Part shown: positions 38,914 to 49,562 of the stretch, piece by piece | Numbering within the stretch: the first letter of the stretch is position 1 | How the letters are laid out: each line of letters opens with the position of its first letter | Assembly (NCBI RefSeq): GCF_000428725.1 | Contig: NZ_AUAM01000019.1 | Location: forward strand, 42,084 to 106,083 | Direction of reading: 5' to 3' | Length of the DNA: 64,000 nt | Origin: Psychromonas aquimarina ATCC BAA-1526 | GTDB lineage: Bacteria; Pseudomonadota; Gammaproteobacteria; Enterobacterales; Psychromonadaceae | Notes under the pieces: generated by a model | Told to the model about the DNA's origin: nothing | Databases searched by the model: none | What the model saw: the letters and a program-made list of their open reading frames with translations, nothing else | Program-made: the position numbers and the translations under genes

Positions 38914-38942
38914 TAAAAAAACCGCTAATCAGCGGTTTTTTT
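38914..38942. terminator. bidirectional terminator
   Basis: AAAAAACCGCT-AATC-AGCGGTTTTTT hairpin between the convergent CBM48-like and membrane-protein genes. Confidence 0.9.
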
Positions 38943-38949
38943 CTGTCTT

Positions 38950-39498
38950 TTAAATCTCATACTTGGAGCGGTCTCCCAGGTCATAATAGAGCGGCATTTT
39001 AAATTTTTTCCAGGCCATATATAAATATAAAAGAGCGGCCATAAAAAAACCACCAGCAGCCCATTCCCCTAAAGAGGCAACAACCGCCCCCCAGCTGCAT
39101 ACTAAAATAACCGGAACAAGTTTAAGTGTCGTTAATGAAAAACAGAAGCTTTCTTTAAAAGCAATACCCGCTAAGGTCACCGATAACAACCCCAGACTTA
39201 AATAAGCCAGCAGCAGGCCGCTTAAGGTAAAACTAACAGTCAGCAGCCATACCCCAAGCCAGCAGGCATTCACTAAAAGCAGCCGTACTGCTTTGTTATA
39301 AAGATGTAAAGATGAGGCCTGCATGAGCGTCGCCAAAGCTAAGAAAATCAAACTTTCTCTAAACCACAAAGGATAAAACAGCTGCTGCAGCGCTAAACCA
39401 GATAAAGCCAAAAACGTTAGAAACATACCGGAACGATACAAGGAGATAGTTAATTTATCCCAGCGGTCTAAATTTTCCTGAATATGCGGATCTGCCAT
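38950..39498 (-). CDS. DUF2301-like integral membrane protein
   Basis: A 182-residue inner-membrane protein with about five to six hydrophobic segments, starting after a soluble N terminus (residues 1-22). The segment LAGIAFKESFCFS (about residues 109-121) resembles the DUF2301 family core. The C terminus is basic (AWKKFKMPLYYDLGDRSKYEI, residues 162-182). No catalytic motif is visible. The family function is unknown, and the assignment rests on recall of the family motif. Confidence 0.6.
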   Translation of the reverse strand: MADPHIQENLDRWDKLTISLYRSGMFLTFLALSGLALQQLFYPLWFRESLIFLALATLMQASSLHLYNKAVRLLLVNACWLGVWLLTVSFTLSGLLLAYLSLGLLSVTLAGIAFKESFCFSLTTLKLVPVILVCSWGAVVASLGEWAAGGFFMAALLYLYMAWKKFKMPLYYDLGDRSKYEI

Positions 39499-39642
39499 TC
39501 ACTACCCTCCGTAATAATCATCTATGCAGTCAAGCGTATACTATAATCTGTAGTTTGCCGGACATTATTTGAAAATAACAAACTAAATCAAACAGATAAA
39601 TTGAGTGAAAAGACAAGTAAAGCACAGCAGTAAATTTACGTG

Positions 39643-39662
39643 TACTGTTTTAATTTACAGTA
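39643..39662. promoter_or_regulatory. LexA (SOS) box upstream of uvrA
   Basis: CTGT-TTTAATTT-ACAG within TACTGTTTTAATTTACAGTA fits the CTGT-N8-ACAG LexA consensus with symmetric flanks. It is 63 bp before the uvrA ATG, where LexA would repress the promoter. uvrA is a classical SOS gene. Confidence 0.88.
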
Positions 39663-39725
39663 TACAATTCTCCTGTTACCGTTAAACTTTATCTGTATAC
39701 CAAAAGTCCAAATGCTGAGGAAATC

Positions 39726-42548
39726 ATGAACAATATCGAAATTCGTGGCGCGAAAACCCACAACCTGAAAAATATAGATCTTTCCATTCCTCGCGATAAG
39801 CTGATTGTTATTACCGGCTTGTCCGGCTCAGGAAAATCATCTTTAGCATTTGATACTTTATATGCAGAAGGGCAGCGTCGTTATGTAGAGTCATTATCAG
39901 CTTACGCCCGCCAGTTTTTATCGTTAATGGAAAAACCGGATGTTGAACATATCGAAGGATTATCACCGGCAATCTCTATTGAACAAAAATCCACCTCTCA
40001 TAATCCCCGCTCAACTGTGGGTACAATTACCGAAATTTATGACTACCTGCGTCTTCTGTTCGCACGTATCGGCGATCCTCGCTGCCCGACCCATAATGTC
40101 ACACTAAACGCGCAGACAGTCAGCCAAATGGTCGATTCAATTTTAAGCAACCCGGCAGGCAGTAAAATGATGCTGCTTGCGCCGATTATTAAAGAGCGTA
40201 AAGGTGAACACGTTAAAACCTTTGAAAGCCTGGCCGCACAAGGTTTTTTACGGGCACGAATTGACGGTGATATTTGTGACTTAAGCGATCCGCCGGTATT
40301 AGAACTGCATAAAAAGCATACCATTGAAGTAGTGGTGGATCGTTTTAAGGTGCGCGATGATTTAAAACAGCGTTTAGCTGAATCGGTTGAAACTACACTA
40401 AACTTAAGTCACGGCTCAGCAGTATTAGCCTTTATGGATGGAGAGCAGGAAGAGCAGCTTTTCTCGGCAAACTTTGCCTGCCCGCACTGCGGTTACAGTA
40501 TTGCAGAACTAGAGCCGCGTATTTTTTCCTTTAATAACCCGGCCGGCGCCTGTGAAACCTGTGACGGTTTAGGTATCGAACAATACTTTGATGCGCAGTT
40601 AGTAGTAACAGACAAAACCTTAAGCCTTGCTGACGGCGCTATTGAAGGCTGGAGCAGTAAATCTAACTATTATTTCCAAATGCTGTCGGCGGTTAGTGAC
40701 CATTATGGTTTCTCTGTGGACACCCCCTTCCAGGAACTTTCTAAAAAACATCAGGGTTATGTATTAAACGGCACAGGCAGGCAGAAAATATCGTTCTCAT
40801 ACAGTAATGATAAAGGCGATCAGGTCTCGCGTCTGCATGCTTTTGAAGGCGTACTGCCTAACCGTTCCCGCCGTTACCGGGAAACAGAGTCAAGCGCGAT
40901 GCGTGAGTACCTGAGCAAATATATGAACCGCCAGCCATGTTCAAGCTGTTCAGGTTCACGATTAAAAGAAGCCTCCCGCCACGTATTTGTTAATGATGTC
41001 AACCTGCCCTACATCGCACAATTATCAATTGCAGAAGCGGAATCCTTTTTCAGTACCCTAAAACTGCAGGGGCAGAAAGCCAAAATAGCCGATAAGATCT
41101 TAAAAGAGATCTTAGAGCGGCTTAGTTTCTTAGTAAATGTCGGGCTTAATTATCTAAGTTTAGAGCGCAGTGCTGAAACTCTTTCCGGTGGTGAAGCACA
41201 GCGGATCCGCCTTGCCAGCCAGATTGGCGCAGGTTTAATGGGAGTAATGTATGTCTTAGACGAGCCTTCCATTGGTCTGCATCAGCGCGATAATGAACGC
41301 CTGCTGAAAACCCTGACTCACCTGCGTGATTTAGGTAATACAGTGATTGTGGTGGAGCATGATGAAGATGCTATCCGTCAGGCGGATCATATTATTGATA
41401 TCGGCCCGGGCGCAGGTATTCACGGCGGAGATATAATCGCTCAGGGTGATTATCAGGACATTATTAATGCAGAAAACTCATTAACTGCAGATTACCTCAG
41501 CGGGCGCAAAGAGATAGCAGTCCCAAAACAGCGCACCGCTTTAACCGATAAATGGATTAAATTAAGTGAAGCTTCGGGTAATAACCTCAAATCTGTGAAT
41601 CTGGAAATACCCGTAGGTGTCTTAACCTGTATCACCGGGGTCTCCGGCTCGGGTAAATCCACCTTAATTAACGATACGCTTTACCCGCTGGCGCAAACTC
41701 AGCTCAATAAAGCCACCACGATTCAACCGTCGCCCTATAAAAAAATAAGCGGATTAAGCCATCTGGATAAGGTGGTTGATATCAACCAGAGCCCAATCGG
41801 GCGCACACCAAGATCCAATCCGGCAACCTATACAGGAATATTTACCCCTATACGCGAACTGTTTGCGGCTACACCGGAATCTCGCGCTCGAGGTTATAAA
41901 CCAGGACGTTTCAGCTTTAACGTAAAAGGCGGACGCTGTGAAGCCTGCCAGGGGGATGGTGTAATCAAGGTTGAAATGCACTTTTTACCCGATGTTTATG
42001 TGCCCTGCGATGCCTGTAAAGGTAAGCGTTATAACCGTGAAACCCTATCAGTTAAATACAAAGGAAAAAGCATCCACCAGACACTTGATATGACAGTTGA
42101 AGATGCCTTTAAGTTTTTTGAACCCGTGCCTGTTATTGCTCGTAAACTAAAAACATTAATGGATGTAGGTCTTTCCTATATTCGTTTAGGACAGGCGGCA
42201 ACAACACTTTCCGGGGGGGAAGCACAGCGTGTGAAGCTGGCAAAAGAGCTTTCAAAACGTGATACAGGTAAAACCCTGTATATTCTTGATGAGCCGACAA
42301 CCGGTTTGCACTTCCATGATATTGCTCAGCTTTTAAAAGTCATTCATACTCTGCGCGATCATGGTAATACCATTGTTATTATTGAACATAATTTAGATGT
42401 TATTAAAACAGCAGACTGGATTGTTGATTTAGGGCCTGAAGGCGGCAATGGCGGTGGTATGATAATTGCAGAAGGTACTCCAGAGGATGTTATCAAGGTT
42501 TCCGGCAGCTATACAGGAATATTCCTGAAACCTATTTTAGAAAAATAA
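39726..42548 (+). CDS. uvrA: excinuclease ABC subunit A
   Basis: DNA damage-recognition ATPase of nucleotide excision repair. The 940-residue length equals E. coli UvrA. There are two ABC ATPase halves, with Walker A motifs GLSGSGKS (residues 31-38) and GVSGSGKS (638-645) and signature motifs [14 protein letters not shown] and [14 protein letters not shown]. Zinc modules have CPHCGYS-CETCDG and [23 protein letters not shown] ribosome site precedes the ATG and a LexA box lies upstream. ssb, divergent in enterics, is not here; a small membrane protein gene takes its place. Confidence 0.98.
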   Translation: MNNIEIRGAKTHNLKNIDLSIPRDKLIVITGLSGSGKSSLAFDTLYAEGQRRYVESLSAYARQFLSLMEKPDVEHIEGLSPAISIEQKSTSHNPRSTVGTITEIYDYLRLLFARIGDPRCPTHNVTLNAQTVSQMVDSILSNPAGSKMMLLAPIIKERKGEHVKTFESLAAQGFLRARIDGDICDLSDPPVLELHKKHTIEVVVDRFKVRDDLKQRLAESVETTLNLSHGSAVLAFMDGEQEEQLFSANFACPHCGYSIAELEPRIFSFNNPAGACETCDGLGIEQYFDAQLVVTDKTLSLADGAIEGWSSKSNYYFQMLSAVSDHYGFSVDTPFQELSKKHQGYVLNGTGRQKISFSYSNDKGDQVSRLHAFEGVLPNRSRRYRETESSAMREYLSKYMNRQPCSSCSGSRLKEASRHVFVNDVNLPYIAQLSIAEAESFFSTLKLQGQKAKIADKILKEILERLSFLVNVGLNYLSLERSAETLSGGEAQRIRLASQIGAGLMGVMYVLDEPSIGLHQRDNERLLKTLTHLRDLGNTVIVVEHDEDAIRQADHIIDIGPGAGIHGGDIIAQGDYQDIINAENSLTADYLSGRKEIAVPKQRTALTDKWIKLSEASGNNLKSVNLEIPVGVLTCITGVSGSGKSTLINDTLYPLAQTQLNKATTIQPSPYKKISGLSHLDKVVDINQSPIGRTPRSNPATYTGIFTPIRELFAATPESRARGYKPGRFSFNVKGGRCEACQGDGVIKVEMHFLPDVYVPCDACKGKRYNRETLSVKYKGKSIHQTLDMTVEDAFKFFEPVPVIARKLKTLMDVGLSYIRLGQAATTLSGGEAQRVKLAKELSKRDTGKTLYILDEPTTGLHFHDIAQLLKVIHTLRDHGNTIVIIEHNLDVIKTADWIVDLGPEGGNGGGMIIAEGTPEDVIKVSGSYTGIFLKPILEK

Positions 42549-42710
42549 TAATATCTAGACTACTTAATAATCGTGCTTAACAGGCTGATTCGAAGAGCTT
42601 AACAGCGTACAATAGGCAGGCAGCAGCTCTATTGTCTGCTGGCTCTCAAACTAGCTTTCAGCAGTATAAATCAACAAGCAGCTAGTTTAGGTATATAAAC
42701 AGGAAAATAA

Positions 42711-44456
42711 ATGGATTTACAACAGAAGTTAACACGGGCTTTTCTTATTACCTTTGCATTATTAATGGGCCTTGGCGCCCATTATTTTCAGCATAATCAG
42801 GGAGGAAGCGGGCTTGAATTAGCACAAAACAATGTAGTATGGATCTTTTTCTCCACTTTGATTGGTTTAGGTTTATGGAAAATCACTGTTCAGCAGAAAA
42901 TTTACTATTCCCGTTTTACTCTCGTATTTTTAACTGCAGTAGTACTATTTTTAATCCCTCTATTTTATCCCAATAATGAACTGGCGGATCAAAGCTATAC
43001 CCGTTTAATAGGACTGTGCGCCGGTTTTTTGCTGTTTGTTTCTCTGCAGCAGTTTCAGTTTAAGCGTATTCATATAGAGCGCCTGTTATTATTAATCGTA
43101 CTTGCAGGTTTTATACAGTCCTGTTACAGCCTAATGCAGGATTATCTTTTACCTGCAGCTAATATCTTTGGTTATGATGTAGGATATGGTCGCCCCTATG
43201 GTATCTTCCAACAACCGAATGTACTGGCTTCTTTTATGGCAACAACGCTGATATTAGCAGGTTATCTGCTGCAGCTGGTTAACTGCAGAAAATTACAGTT
43301 TTTTTTGCTGCTCACCGCCCTGCTTAATATGTGGGTTATTACTGTCACCATGTCGCGTACAGGTTACCTTGGCGCACTAATCGCCCTGCTTGTATTTATT
43401 CCCTGGGCGTGGCAGAGTAATAAAAAGAAACTGGGGGCTTTTATTATTGCTATTTCCTTAGGGCTTGGTTTTGCAATGATCAAAGGCGAAGCTCTAGATA
43501 CACGAAACATTGACAACCTAAAAGAAGCTGGCATTCGAGTTACTATATACGAACACAGCTGGAAGATGATAAAGGACAAACCACTGTTAGGATACGGATA
43601 TGGTGGATTCGAAAAAAATTATTTAATCACTCACGCAGAACAAGTTGCGGATAAACTATCTCGCCCAGGGCTAACACATTTAACCCACCCGCATAACGAT
43701 ATGTTATTCTGGGCAGTGGAGGGTGGCCTAATACCAATAGTGGCGATTTTACTGCTGGTTATCTGTTTTATTCGTTTAATGCGGGCTTTCAAATTACCCC
43801 ATGCATTAGCTTTAACAGCGTTAGTTATCCCCATTGCTATACATACGCAGACAGAGTACCCGCTTTATCATTCTGCTCTGCACTGGCTGGTGCTGATTGT
43901 ATTGGTGTTTTATATCGATTATGAATCGGAAACGATACAGGAAAAAATCTTCAGGCCGACCTTTGCACTGCAGGTTTTCGCTCTGTTAATTCCACTGTTT
44001 AGCACTGTTTTTATGGTTACAAACCTGTATACCATATCTAAAATCACCAACTATGAACGCAGCAAGCAACCCGACATTCGCTTATTAATGGATATTATCA
44101 ACCCTTTAGTTTTTGAAGATAGATTTGAGTTTCATCTTAATTATTTCCGTTTGTCCATGGCGATCAGGCTTAATAAAGCAGAAGAGATTCAGTCGGTTAT
44201 AGACTCAACCAAGAAAGTACTTGAAGTTAAACCAAAGTCATTCTTTTATATTATTTTGTATCTGGCTTATATTAATAACAATCAGGTAGAAAAAGCCAAA
44301 GAAGTGTTAGATTATGCGCGCTATTTATACCCACGAGATAAACAATTAGCAGATATTGATAAACCGGTTAAACAAACTGAAAGTAGTAGTTCAGCTCAAA
44401 AATCAGCTGCTAGTTCGAGCCAGATAACAGAAAGCAGAGCATTACAAACTCAATAA
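42711..44456 (+). CDS. PglL/Wzy-family O-oligosaccharyltransferase or O-antigen ligase
   Basis: A 581-residue polytopic membrane protein. About a dozen hydrophobic segments cover residues 10-445, with the family core YGRPYGIFQQPNVLASFMAT near residue 160-180, the large periplasmic loop holding LLGYGYGGFEKNYL and LTHPHNDMLFWAVEGG (His-containing, near 325-345), and a C-terminal soluble region of about 130 residues. This matches Wzy_C/PglL proteins that ligate lipid-linked glycans to protein or LPS. No glycan-synthesis or pilin gene is adjacent. A transglycosylase gene follows 22 nt later, suggesting co-transcription. Confidence 0.8.
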   Translation: MDLQQKLTRAFLITFALLMGLGAHYFQHNQGGSGLELAQNNVVWIFFSTLIGLGLWKITVQQKIYYSRFTLVFLTAVVLFLIPLFYPNNELADQSYTRLIGLCAGFLLFVSLQQFQFKRIHIERLLLLIVLAGFIQSCYSLMQDYLLPAANIFGYDVGYGRPYGIFQQPNVLASFMATTLILAGYLLQLVNCRKLQFFLLLTALLNMWVITVTMSRTGYLGALIALLVFIPWAWQSNKKKLGAFIIAISLGLGFAMIKGEALDTRNIDNLKEAGIRVTIYEHSWKMIKDKPLLGYGYGGFEKNYLITHAEQVADKLSRPGLTHLTHPHNDMLFWAVEGGLIPIVAILLLVICFIRLMRAFKLPHALALTALVIPIAIHTQTEYPLYHSALHWLVLIVLVFYIDYESETIQEKIFRPTFALQVFALLIPLFSTVFMVTNLYTISKITNYERSKQPDIRLLMDIINPLVFEDRFEFHLNYFRLSMAIRLNKAEEIQSVIDSTKKVLEVKPKSFFYIILYLAYINNNQVEKAKEVLDYARYLYPRDKQLADIDKPVKQTESSSSAQKSAASSSQITESRALQTQ

Positions 44457-44478
44457 TAAATCAGAGTGTAAATTTATA

Positions 44479-45126
44479 ATGAAACGGATTTTCAGATATA
44501 AAATAGTTAAAATTGCACCACCGCTATTCTTCAGTCTATTGCTGACTCATAAAGTGTGCGCGGACATTTATATCTATATCGACCGTAGCGGTAATCAGCA
44601 TTTCTCACAGCGTAAAGTGAATGATAATTACCGTTTATTATTACGCAGTGAAACGAATGAAAATCCAGGCAGCTTTAAAAACTGGAAAGAAAAAAGTTAC
44701 AGCAATATCAAAATACCAAACAGCAAAACACTGCAGAATAGATACCATGATTTAATTGTCCAGGCAGCCGGTAAATATAATTTAGAACCGGAATTTATTC
44801 ACGCAGTGATCACTGCAGAATCAAGTTATCAGCGTAAGGCAGTCTCCACAGCGGGAGCAAAAGGGTTAATGCAGCTGATGCCGGTCACAGCTAAACGCTT
44901 TGGTGTTGATGATCCCTTTGACCCTAAACAGAGCATTCATGCAGGTGCGCTTTATTTAAATAAACTGCTGAAAGAGTTTAAAAGTAAGAAACTAGCCTTA
45001 GCTGCTTATAATGCAGGAGAAGGGACGGTAAGACGTTACAATCGGCAAATTCCGCCCTACCCTGAAACACAAAACTATGTAGCAAAAGTAATGCGCTTTT
45101 ACCACTACTACAAAGATAATCTATAA
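44479..45126 (+). CDS. lytic murein transglycosylase (SLT domain)
   Basis: A 215-residue exported peptidoglycan lyase. An N-terminal hydrophobic segment (about residues 8-28, ending VCA) looks like a signal peptide. A short DUF4124-like stretch follows (IYIYIDRSGNQHFSQRKV). The C-terminal SLT domain (residues 95-215) has the catalytic glutamate in ITAESSYQRKAVS, AGAKGLMQLMP, and LAAYNAGEGTVRRY. The size is that of small soluble SLT family 1 enzymes. It is just behind the PglL-like gene and ends at a strong terminator. Confidence 0.88.
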   Translation: MKRIFRYKIVKIAPPLFFSLLLTHKVCADIYIYIDRSGNQHFSQRKVNDNYRLLLRSETNENPGSFKNWKEKSYSNIKIPNSKTLQNRYHDLIVQAAGKYNLEPEFIHAVITAESSYQRKAVSTAGAKGLMQLMPVTAKRFGVDDPFDPKQSIHAGALYLNKLLKEFKSKKLALAAYNAGEGTVRRYNRQIPPYPETQNYVAKVMRFYHYYKDNL

Positions 45127-45141
45127 AAATACGCCAGATAC

Positions 45142-45172
45142 AAAAAAGCTCCGGCAAATGCAGGAGCTTTTA
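45142..45172. terminator. bidirectional terminator between transglycosylase and porin
   Basis: AAAAGCTCC-GGCAAATGCA-GGAGCTTTT hairpin between convergent genes. Confidence 0.88.
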
Positions 45173-45200
45173 GTGTTTACTTAATTAACTTAAGTAATTC

Positions 45201-46208
45201 TTAGAAGTATACACGGCCGCCGAACATCCACATATCATCTTTCTTCGTATCGTAAATACCGTCACCGCCTAGATCAAACTGGTAACCAGCGTAGCCAACA
45301 ACGTTTGACAGGAAGTTGTACTCAACCTGCAGGGCAGATGTGCTGCTAACTGTCTTGTTTAATTTGTCATTTTCAACTTCTTCAAAGTTAACACTGAAGT
45401 TTAAGCTGTTTGCAAGCGCATAAGCGGCAAGGAATTCGTAGTTATTAGTTTTCTCGAAATCACCAATAAATTCATTCTGTGCATAAACACCGGCAATGTA
45501 TAAACCTTTACCGTAACTACCGTAAGATGCTGAAATAACTTGAGCTGTTGCATCTTCCTGTTTACCAGAAAAAGTAACATGACCTGTGTTATAAGCATAG
45601 TTTAGGGAGAAGTCCATTACTTTATAGCTTAATGCGATCTGTGCACGCTCACCGTATGATGTGATTGAACCAACAGTATCACTATGAGCCCCCTGCCAGC
45701 CTAGACCAATACTTAAAGCACCAGAATCACCAAAGTCTACACCGTTGCGGTAGCTAACCATCTTATCAGCACGGCCTGTACCGATATTGCCGTGATCTGT
45801 GTATAAGAATTCATTTGCAAAAGCGATTGGTAAATCCGCTACGCCGGCTACATCGTAATACGGCGCCCACTGAGTACCAACAACTGTACGACCGTAAGCT
45901 TCATGTGTCAGGCCAAGGTAACCAAGACGAGTAGTAAATGAGTTATCACCACCATCCAGCATATCCAAAGCCCACTCTGCTTTTGCATCAACAACAAAAC
46001 CGTTGCCAAGGTCACGAGTTGCTTCGATATTAATACGTGGAGAGACTGAGTTTACTTCAGTATCACCTTCTTCAGATCCTGCTAGACCAGCAGATACGTG
46101 TCCACCAACAGCAAAAGTATTTACTTCATCGTTGTATAGTTCAACAGCAGATACTGCATTTGCAAATAAAGCAGCTGGTACTGCAACAGCTAATAGTGTT
46201 TTTTTCAT
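45201..46208 (-). CDS. outer-membrane porin, general Gram-negative type
   Basis: A 335-residue beta-barrel porin. The signal peptide MKKTLLAVAVPAALFANAVSA is followed by VELYNDEVNTFAVGGHVSAG, a typical porin start. Alternating hydrophobic strands fill the chain, with MVSYRNGVDFGDSGALSIGL in the middle, and the C terminus ends in phenylalanine (GGRVYF) as required for BAM-dependent assembly. The frame extends to a TTG two codons earlier; the ATG at 46208 was chosen. Likely general diffusion of small solutes; specificity cannot be read. The AT-rich leader (46215-46438) has no clear operator. Confidence 0.9.
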   Translation of the reverse strand: MKKTLLAVAVPAALFANAVSAVELYNDEVNTFAVGGHVSAGLAGSEEGDTEVNSVSPRINIEATRDLGNGFVVDAKAEWALDMLDGGDNSFTTRLGYLGLTHEAYGRTVVGTQWAPYYDVAGVADLPIAFANEFLYTDHGNIGTGRADKMVSYRNGVDFGDSGALSIGLGWQGAHSDTVGSITSYGERAQIALSYKVMDFSLNYAYNTGHVTFSGKQEDATAQVISASYGSYGKGLYIAGVYAQNEFIGDFEKTNNYEFLAAYALANSLNFSVNFEEVENDKLNKTVSSTSALQVEYNFLSNVVGYAGYQFDLGGDGIYDTKKDDMWMFGGRVYF

Positions 46209-46438
46209 AATCAATTCTCTTAAGTCAGTGGAATAATTTAATTAATTTGAACTTTATTGGACATTGTTTGTCAATGGGTAGAACACTAACAAAATCAAAA
46301 CGACATTAAAACATAAAACAAGTCAATTATTTATAAAAATTAAATATTCTCGATGATGAAAACAAAGAGTTGCGGTTACTTTAAAGGCCATTTCTGCATA
46401 AAATGGCCTTTATGAGGATTTGATAATAAATTAAGAGA

Positions 46439-47038
46439 TTACTGGATCTGCTTGTTCGCCCAGTCTGCAAACTGCTTTCTGGTTTCGTCATCGGCTTCAT
46501 TCCACCAATAATAAAGCTTTTCTTCTGCTGTATTCGGCTTGCCCGTTAATGCACTGGTTTCCTTTAGCGCCCGCCCTTTTACCTCGCTGTCATGTTTATC
46601 AATCATATTACCGATCACACCGCGATCAACTTCAACAGATAACTTCTGAGAATAAGAAGCGAGCTTACCATGCTGATCTGTAACTTTAACCTCAGGGGAT
46701 TTAGCAAAGGCCTTAGCTTTGCTAAGAGAAGTTATTTTTTCTGCTGAGGAAAGCTGGTACTGGCCGCCGGTGGTTACCTGCAGAGAAACTATAATAGGCG
46801 AGGACTTAACCGGCGTAAATCCGTTGCCTACGTCATCTCTCACAGTCTCTTTGTATTGTATCGCCACTTTCTGCAGACCAACGGGCAGGGTCACCTTATT
46901 TATTTTATTAAACAGCGAGCTTGATACCTCCTTACCATTCACGGCAATAAATTCAAATTCTTTAGATATTGTCAGTGAATCTGCCCATATATTAGAACTG
47001 CCCAGCAGCAGTAAACTTACAGCAATAAATTTTTTCAT
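46439..47038 (-). CDS. DUF2057 (YccT/CsgI-like) periplasmic protein
   Basis: A 199-residue exported protein. The signal peptide MKKFIAVSLLLLGSSNIWA precedes a mature domain with FEFIAVNGKEV and LPVGLQKVAIQYKETVRDDVG near residue 50-75, which fits DUF2057. The E. coli member YccT (CsgI) is reported to inhibit curli formation. The C-terminal part (LYYWWNEADDETRKQFADWA) is a helix also seen in family members. No curli genes are nearby, so the role here is open. A hairpin (46388-46413) after the gene may terminate it. Confidence 0.72.
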   Translation of the reverse strand: MKKFIAVSLLLLGSSNIWADSLTISKEFEFIAVNGKEVSSSLFNKINKVTLPVGLQKVAIQYKETVRDDVGNGFTPVKSSPIIVSLQVTTGGQYQLSSAEKITSLSKAKAFAKSPEVKVTDQHGKLASYSQKLSVEVDRGVIGNMIDKHDSEVKGRALKETSALTGKPNTAEEKLYYWWNEADDETRKQFADWANKQIQ

Positions 47039-47225
47039 TGTTTACACCTTAAAAATATCTGTATACAGATTTAATAATAGAGAGCCGTCAAACCACATGG
47101 GTTAAATGGGCGATAGAGTTTCATTGGCTGATTTAAACATATTCATATCAGAGTTGAAAACAGTTTAAGCACTTCAGCGAGTTAGAAAGGAATAATCGAA
47201 GTGCTTTATTTGAAATGGGTATAGA

Positions 47226-47621
47226 TTAAAAACTAATCGGTTTACGGGCTTTCTTTACTTTATGCTGTTTTTCAGATTTCTTTTGCGTTTTTTCGGCAGC
47301 GGTCTGCGTCGCCAGATAAGAGGTTTCGACACGATCTTCCTGCTCAACAAACTCATAATCTGCAGTTTCACCTTTTAAAGCGATTTGATAATGCTGATCA
47401 TTAAAGCTGATCAGATCCCCTGCATACACTTTTTTGCGCTTTTGAGTTTCAACCTGACCATTAACAAAAACATAACCTTCCGCGATCACCTGCTTCGCTT
47501 CTCCGCCGCCGGAAACCAGGCTTTCGAATTTTAATATCTTATATAATTCAGTCGGTTCCTGCTTTATTTCTACCAAGGTAGCGTAAATTTCCTGCTCTTC
47601 TTCAAACTCGTGGTCAGTCAT
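47226..47621 (-). CDS. S4-domain RNA-binding protein, YbcJ-like with basic tail
   Basis: A 131-residue protein whose core (about residues 28-80, LYKILKFESLVSGGGEAKQV then IAEGYVFVNG and ETQKRKKVYAGDLISF) is an S4 RNA-binding domain close to E. coli YbcJ (about 70 residues). An acidic N-terminal extension and a lysine-rich C-terminal tail (KTQKKSEKQHKVKKARKPISF, residues 111-131) are added. The frame begins at a TTG abutting thiH; the ATG at 47621, preceded by AGAAGAG, is the likelier start. It follows thiH by 18 nt, so it is probably at the end of the thiamine transcript, though no thiamine role is known. Confidence 0.78.
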   Translation of the reverse strand: MTDHEFEEEQEIYATLVEIKQEPTELYKILKFESLVSGGGEAKQVIAEGYVFVNGQVETQKRKKVYAGDLISFNDQHYQIALKGETADYEFVEQEDRVETSYLATQTAAEKTQKKSEKQHKVKKARKPISF

Positions 47622-47639
47622 ATCAACTTCTCTTCTCAA

Positions 47640-48758
47640 TTATTTTGCAGTTAAACTATGATCCCAGTCTTTCCAGACCACTTCATAACCCTGCGCTTTC
47701 ACCAATTCTGCCATCTGCGCGGGGGATCTGTCATCAGAAATTTCAAACTGTTCAAGGGCTTTTTCAGCCTGCTGTGCATAACCGCCCGGCTGAGTACTGG
47801 AACCCGCACTTAATGTGGTAATACCTAACGGTAACACATGATTTCTAAAATGCTCTGATTCACGTGTAGAAAGCGACAGCTCTACTTCAGGATTGAATAA
47901 ACGATAAGCACAAATAAGCTGCACCAGCTGCTTATCATTCATTTCAGACTTTATTTCCATACCACCTTCACAGGGGCGCAGACGCGGAAATGAAATCGTA
48001 TAACGGCTCTGCCAGTATTTTTTCTCAAGATAACTAAGATGGGCCGCCACATAAAAACAATCGGTGCGCCACTCTTCCAAACCGATTAAACAGCCAAGCC
48101 CCATTTTATGAATGCCCGCTTTGCCAAGCCGGTCATGTGTATCGAGGCGATAGATAAAGTCAGATTTTTTACCTTTAAGGTGATGCTCTGCATAGGTAAC
48201 TGAATTATAAGTTTCCTGATAGACCAGAACCGAATCAACACCATAATCAATTAACACTTCATATTCATTCTGCTCAAGGGGCTGTACTTCGATGGTGATA
48301 TGAGAAAAATGCTTTTTAATAACAGGTAAAGCCTGCTTGAAATATTCAACACCGACCTTACGTTCAGATTCGCCCGTCACTAATAAAATATGCTCAAAGC
48401 CCATTTTTTTTATGGCCAGACACTCATCTTCAATCTGCTGCATATCTAAGGTGGTACGGCGAATAGCATTGTGCATTGAAAAACCGCAATAGGTGCAGAT
48501 ATTACTGCACATATTCGACAGATACAGCGGGATATAAAACTGCTGGGTTTTACCAAAACGCTGCTGGGTGAGACGCTGAGATTTCAAAGCCATCTGCTCT
48601 AAAAAGGGCTCAGCAGCCGGTGAAATTAATGCTTTAAAGTCTTCTAAATCTAAACGCGATTTAGATAAAGCCCGCTTAACATGCTCTGCATTCTTACTAT
48701 ATATAGAAAGACGAATATCGTCCCACTGATAGTTTTTTATCTGCTCGCTAAAGGTCAT
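47640..48758 (-). CDS. thiH: 2-iminoacetate synthase (tyrosine lyase)
   Basis: Radical-SAM enzyme that cleaves tyrosine to dehydroglycine for the thiazole ring of thiamine. The 372-residue protein has the Fe-S motif C-x3-C-x2-C in LSNMCSNICTYCGFSM, GESERKVGVEYF for SAM, and the C-terminal LSTRESEHFRNHVLPLGIT. It is anaerobic/facultative type (ThiH rather than glycine oxidase ThiO). It starts 4 nt after the thiG stop. Late gene of the thiC operon. Confidence 0.96.
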   Translation of the reverse strand: MTFSEQIKNYQWDDIRLSIYSKNAEHVKRALSKSRLDLEDFKALISPAAEPFLEQMALKSQRLTQQRFGKTQQFYIPLYLSNMCSNICTYCGFSMHNAIRRTTLDMQQIEDECLAIKKMGFEHILLVTGESERKVGVEYFKQALPVIKKHFSHITIEVQPLEQNEYEVLIDYGVDSVLVYQETYNSVTYAEHHLKGKKSDFIYRLDTHDRLGKAGIHKMGLGCLIGLEEWRTDCFYVAAHLSYLEKKYWQSRYTISFPRLRPCEGGMEIKSEMNDKQLVQLICAYRLFNPEVELSLSTRESEHFRNHVLPLGITTLSAGSSTQPGGYAQQAEKALEQFEISDDRSPAQMAELVKAQGYEVVWKDWDHSLTAK

Positions 48759-48762
48759 TCTA

Positions 48763-49560
48763 TTATTCCGCTTCTAAAAAAGCCGTCAGCGGACTTGATG
48801 CAACAGCATGGTTTACCTGCCCGGCTAAACCGGAAAGATAAGCCTGCCGTCCAGCCTGGACCGCTTTAGCAAATGCTTCACTCATAGCAACCGGGTTGGC
48901 GGCCACTGCCATCGCAGTATTTACCAGTACCGCATCGGCGCCCATTTCCATGGCTAAGGCAGCATGGGAAGGACTGCCTATTCCAGCATCAACAATCACC
49001 GGCAGATTAGCCTGCTCAATAATAATTTCTAAAAACTCCATGGTTTTTAGTCCTTTATTTGAACCTATCGGCGCACCTAAAGGCATCACGGCGGCACAGC
49101 CGGCAGACTCTAAATGTTTACATAAAACCGGATCGGCATGTACATAGGGTAAAACCACAAAACCATCATTTGCTAAGGTTTCAGCGGCCTGCAGCGTTTC
49201 TATCGGATCCGGCAGCAGATATTTAGGATCCGGATGAATTTCTAACTTAACCCAGTTTGTCTGCAGTGCCTCCCGTGCCAGCCGGGCGGCAAAAACAGCT
49301 TCTTTGGCATTACGCGCTCCGGAGGTATTAGGCAGTAAATTCATGCCGTTCTTAATCAGCGGAGCAAGAATATCATCATCTTTGTGCTGCATATCAACAC
49401 GTTTTAACGCCATAGTGACTAATTCCGACTGCGAAGCCTGCAGTGCATCAACCATGGTCTGCTGATCGTTAAATTTACCTGTCCCGGTGAACAGACGCGA
49501 AGTGAAGGTTTTATCCGCAATCACCAGCTGGTCATTATCGACCATTTCATTAAATAACAT
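48763..49560 (-). CDS. thiG: thiazole synthase
   Basis: Assembles the thiazole phosphate from deoxyxylulose phosphate, dehydroglycine and ThiS-thiocarboxylate. The proposed 265-residue protein starts [19 protein letters not shown]; the frame is open 23 codons earlier but that part overlaps thiS. Signatures are [28 protein letters not shown] (with the Schiff-base lysine region), [16 protein letters not shown] and [23 protein letters not shown] lies 2 nt after the thiS stop, so translation is coupled. Confidence 0.95.
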   Translation of the reverse strand: MLFNEMVDNDQLVIADKTFTSRLFTGTGKFNDQQTMVDALQASQSELVTMALKRVDMQHKDDDILAPLIKNGMNLLPNTSGARNAKEAVFAARLAREALQTNWVKLEIHPDPKYLLPDPIETLQAAETLANDGFVVLPYVHADPVLCKHLESAGCAAVMPLGAPIGSNKGLKTMEFLEIIIEQANLPVIVDAGIGSPSHAALAMEMGADAVLVNTAMAVAANPVAMSEAFAKAVQAGRQAYLSGLAGQVNHAVASSPLTAFLEAE

Positions 49561-49562
49561 AA

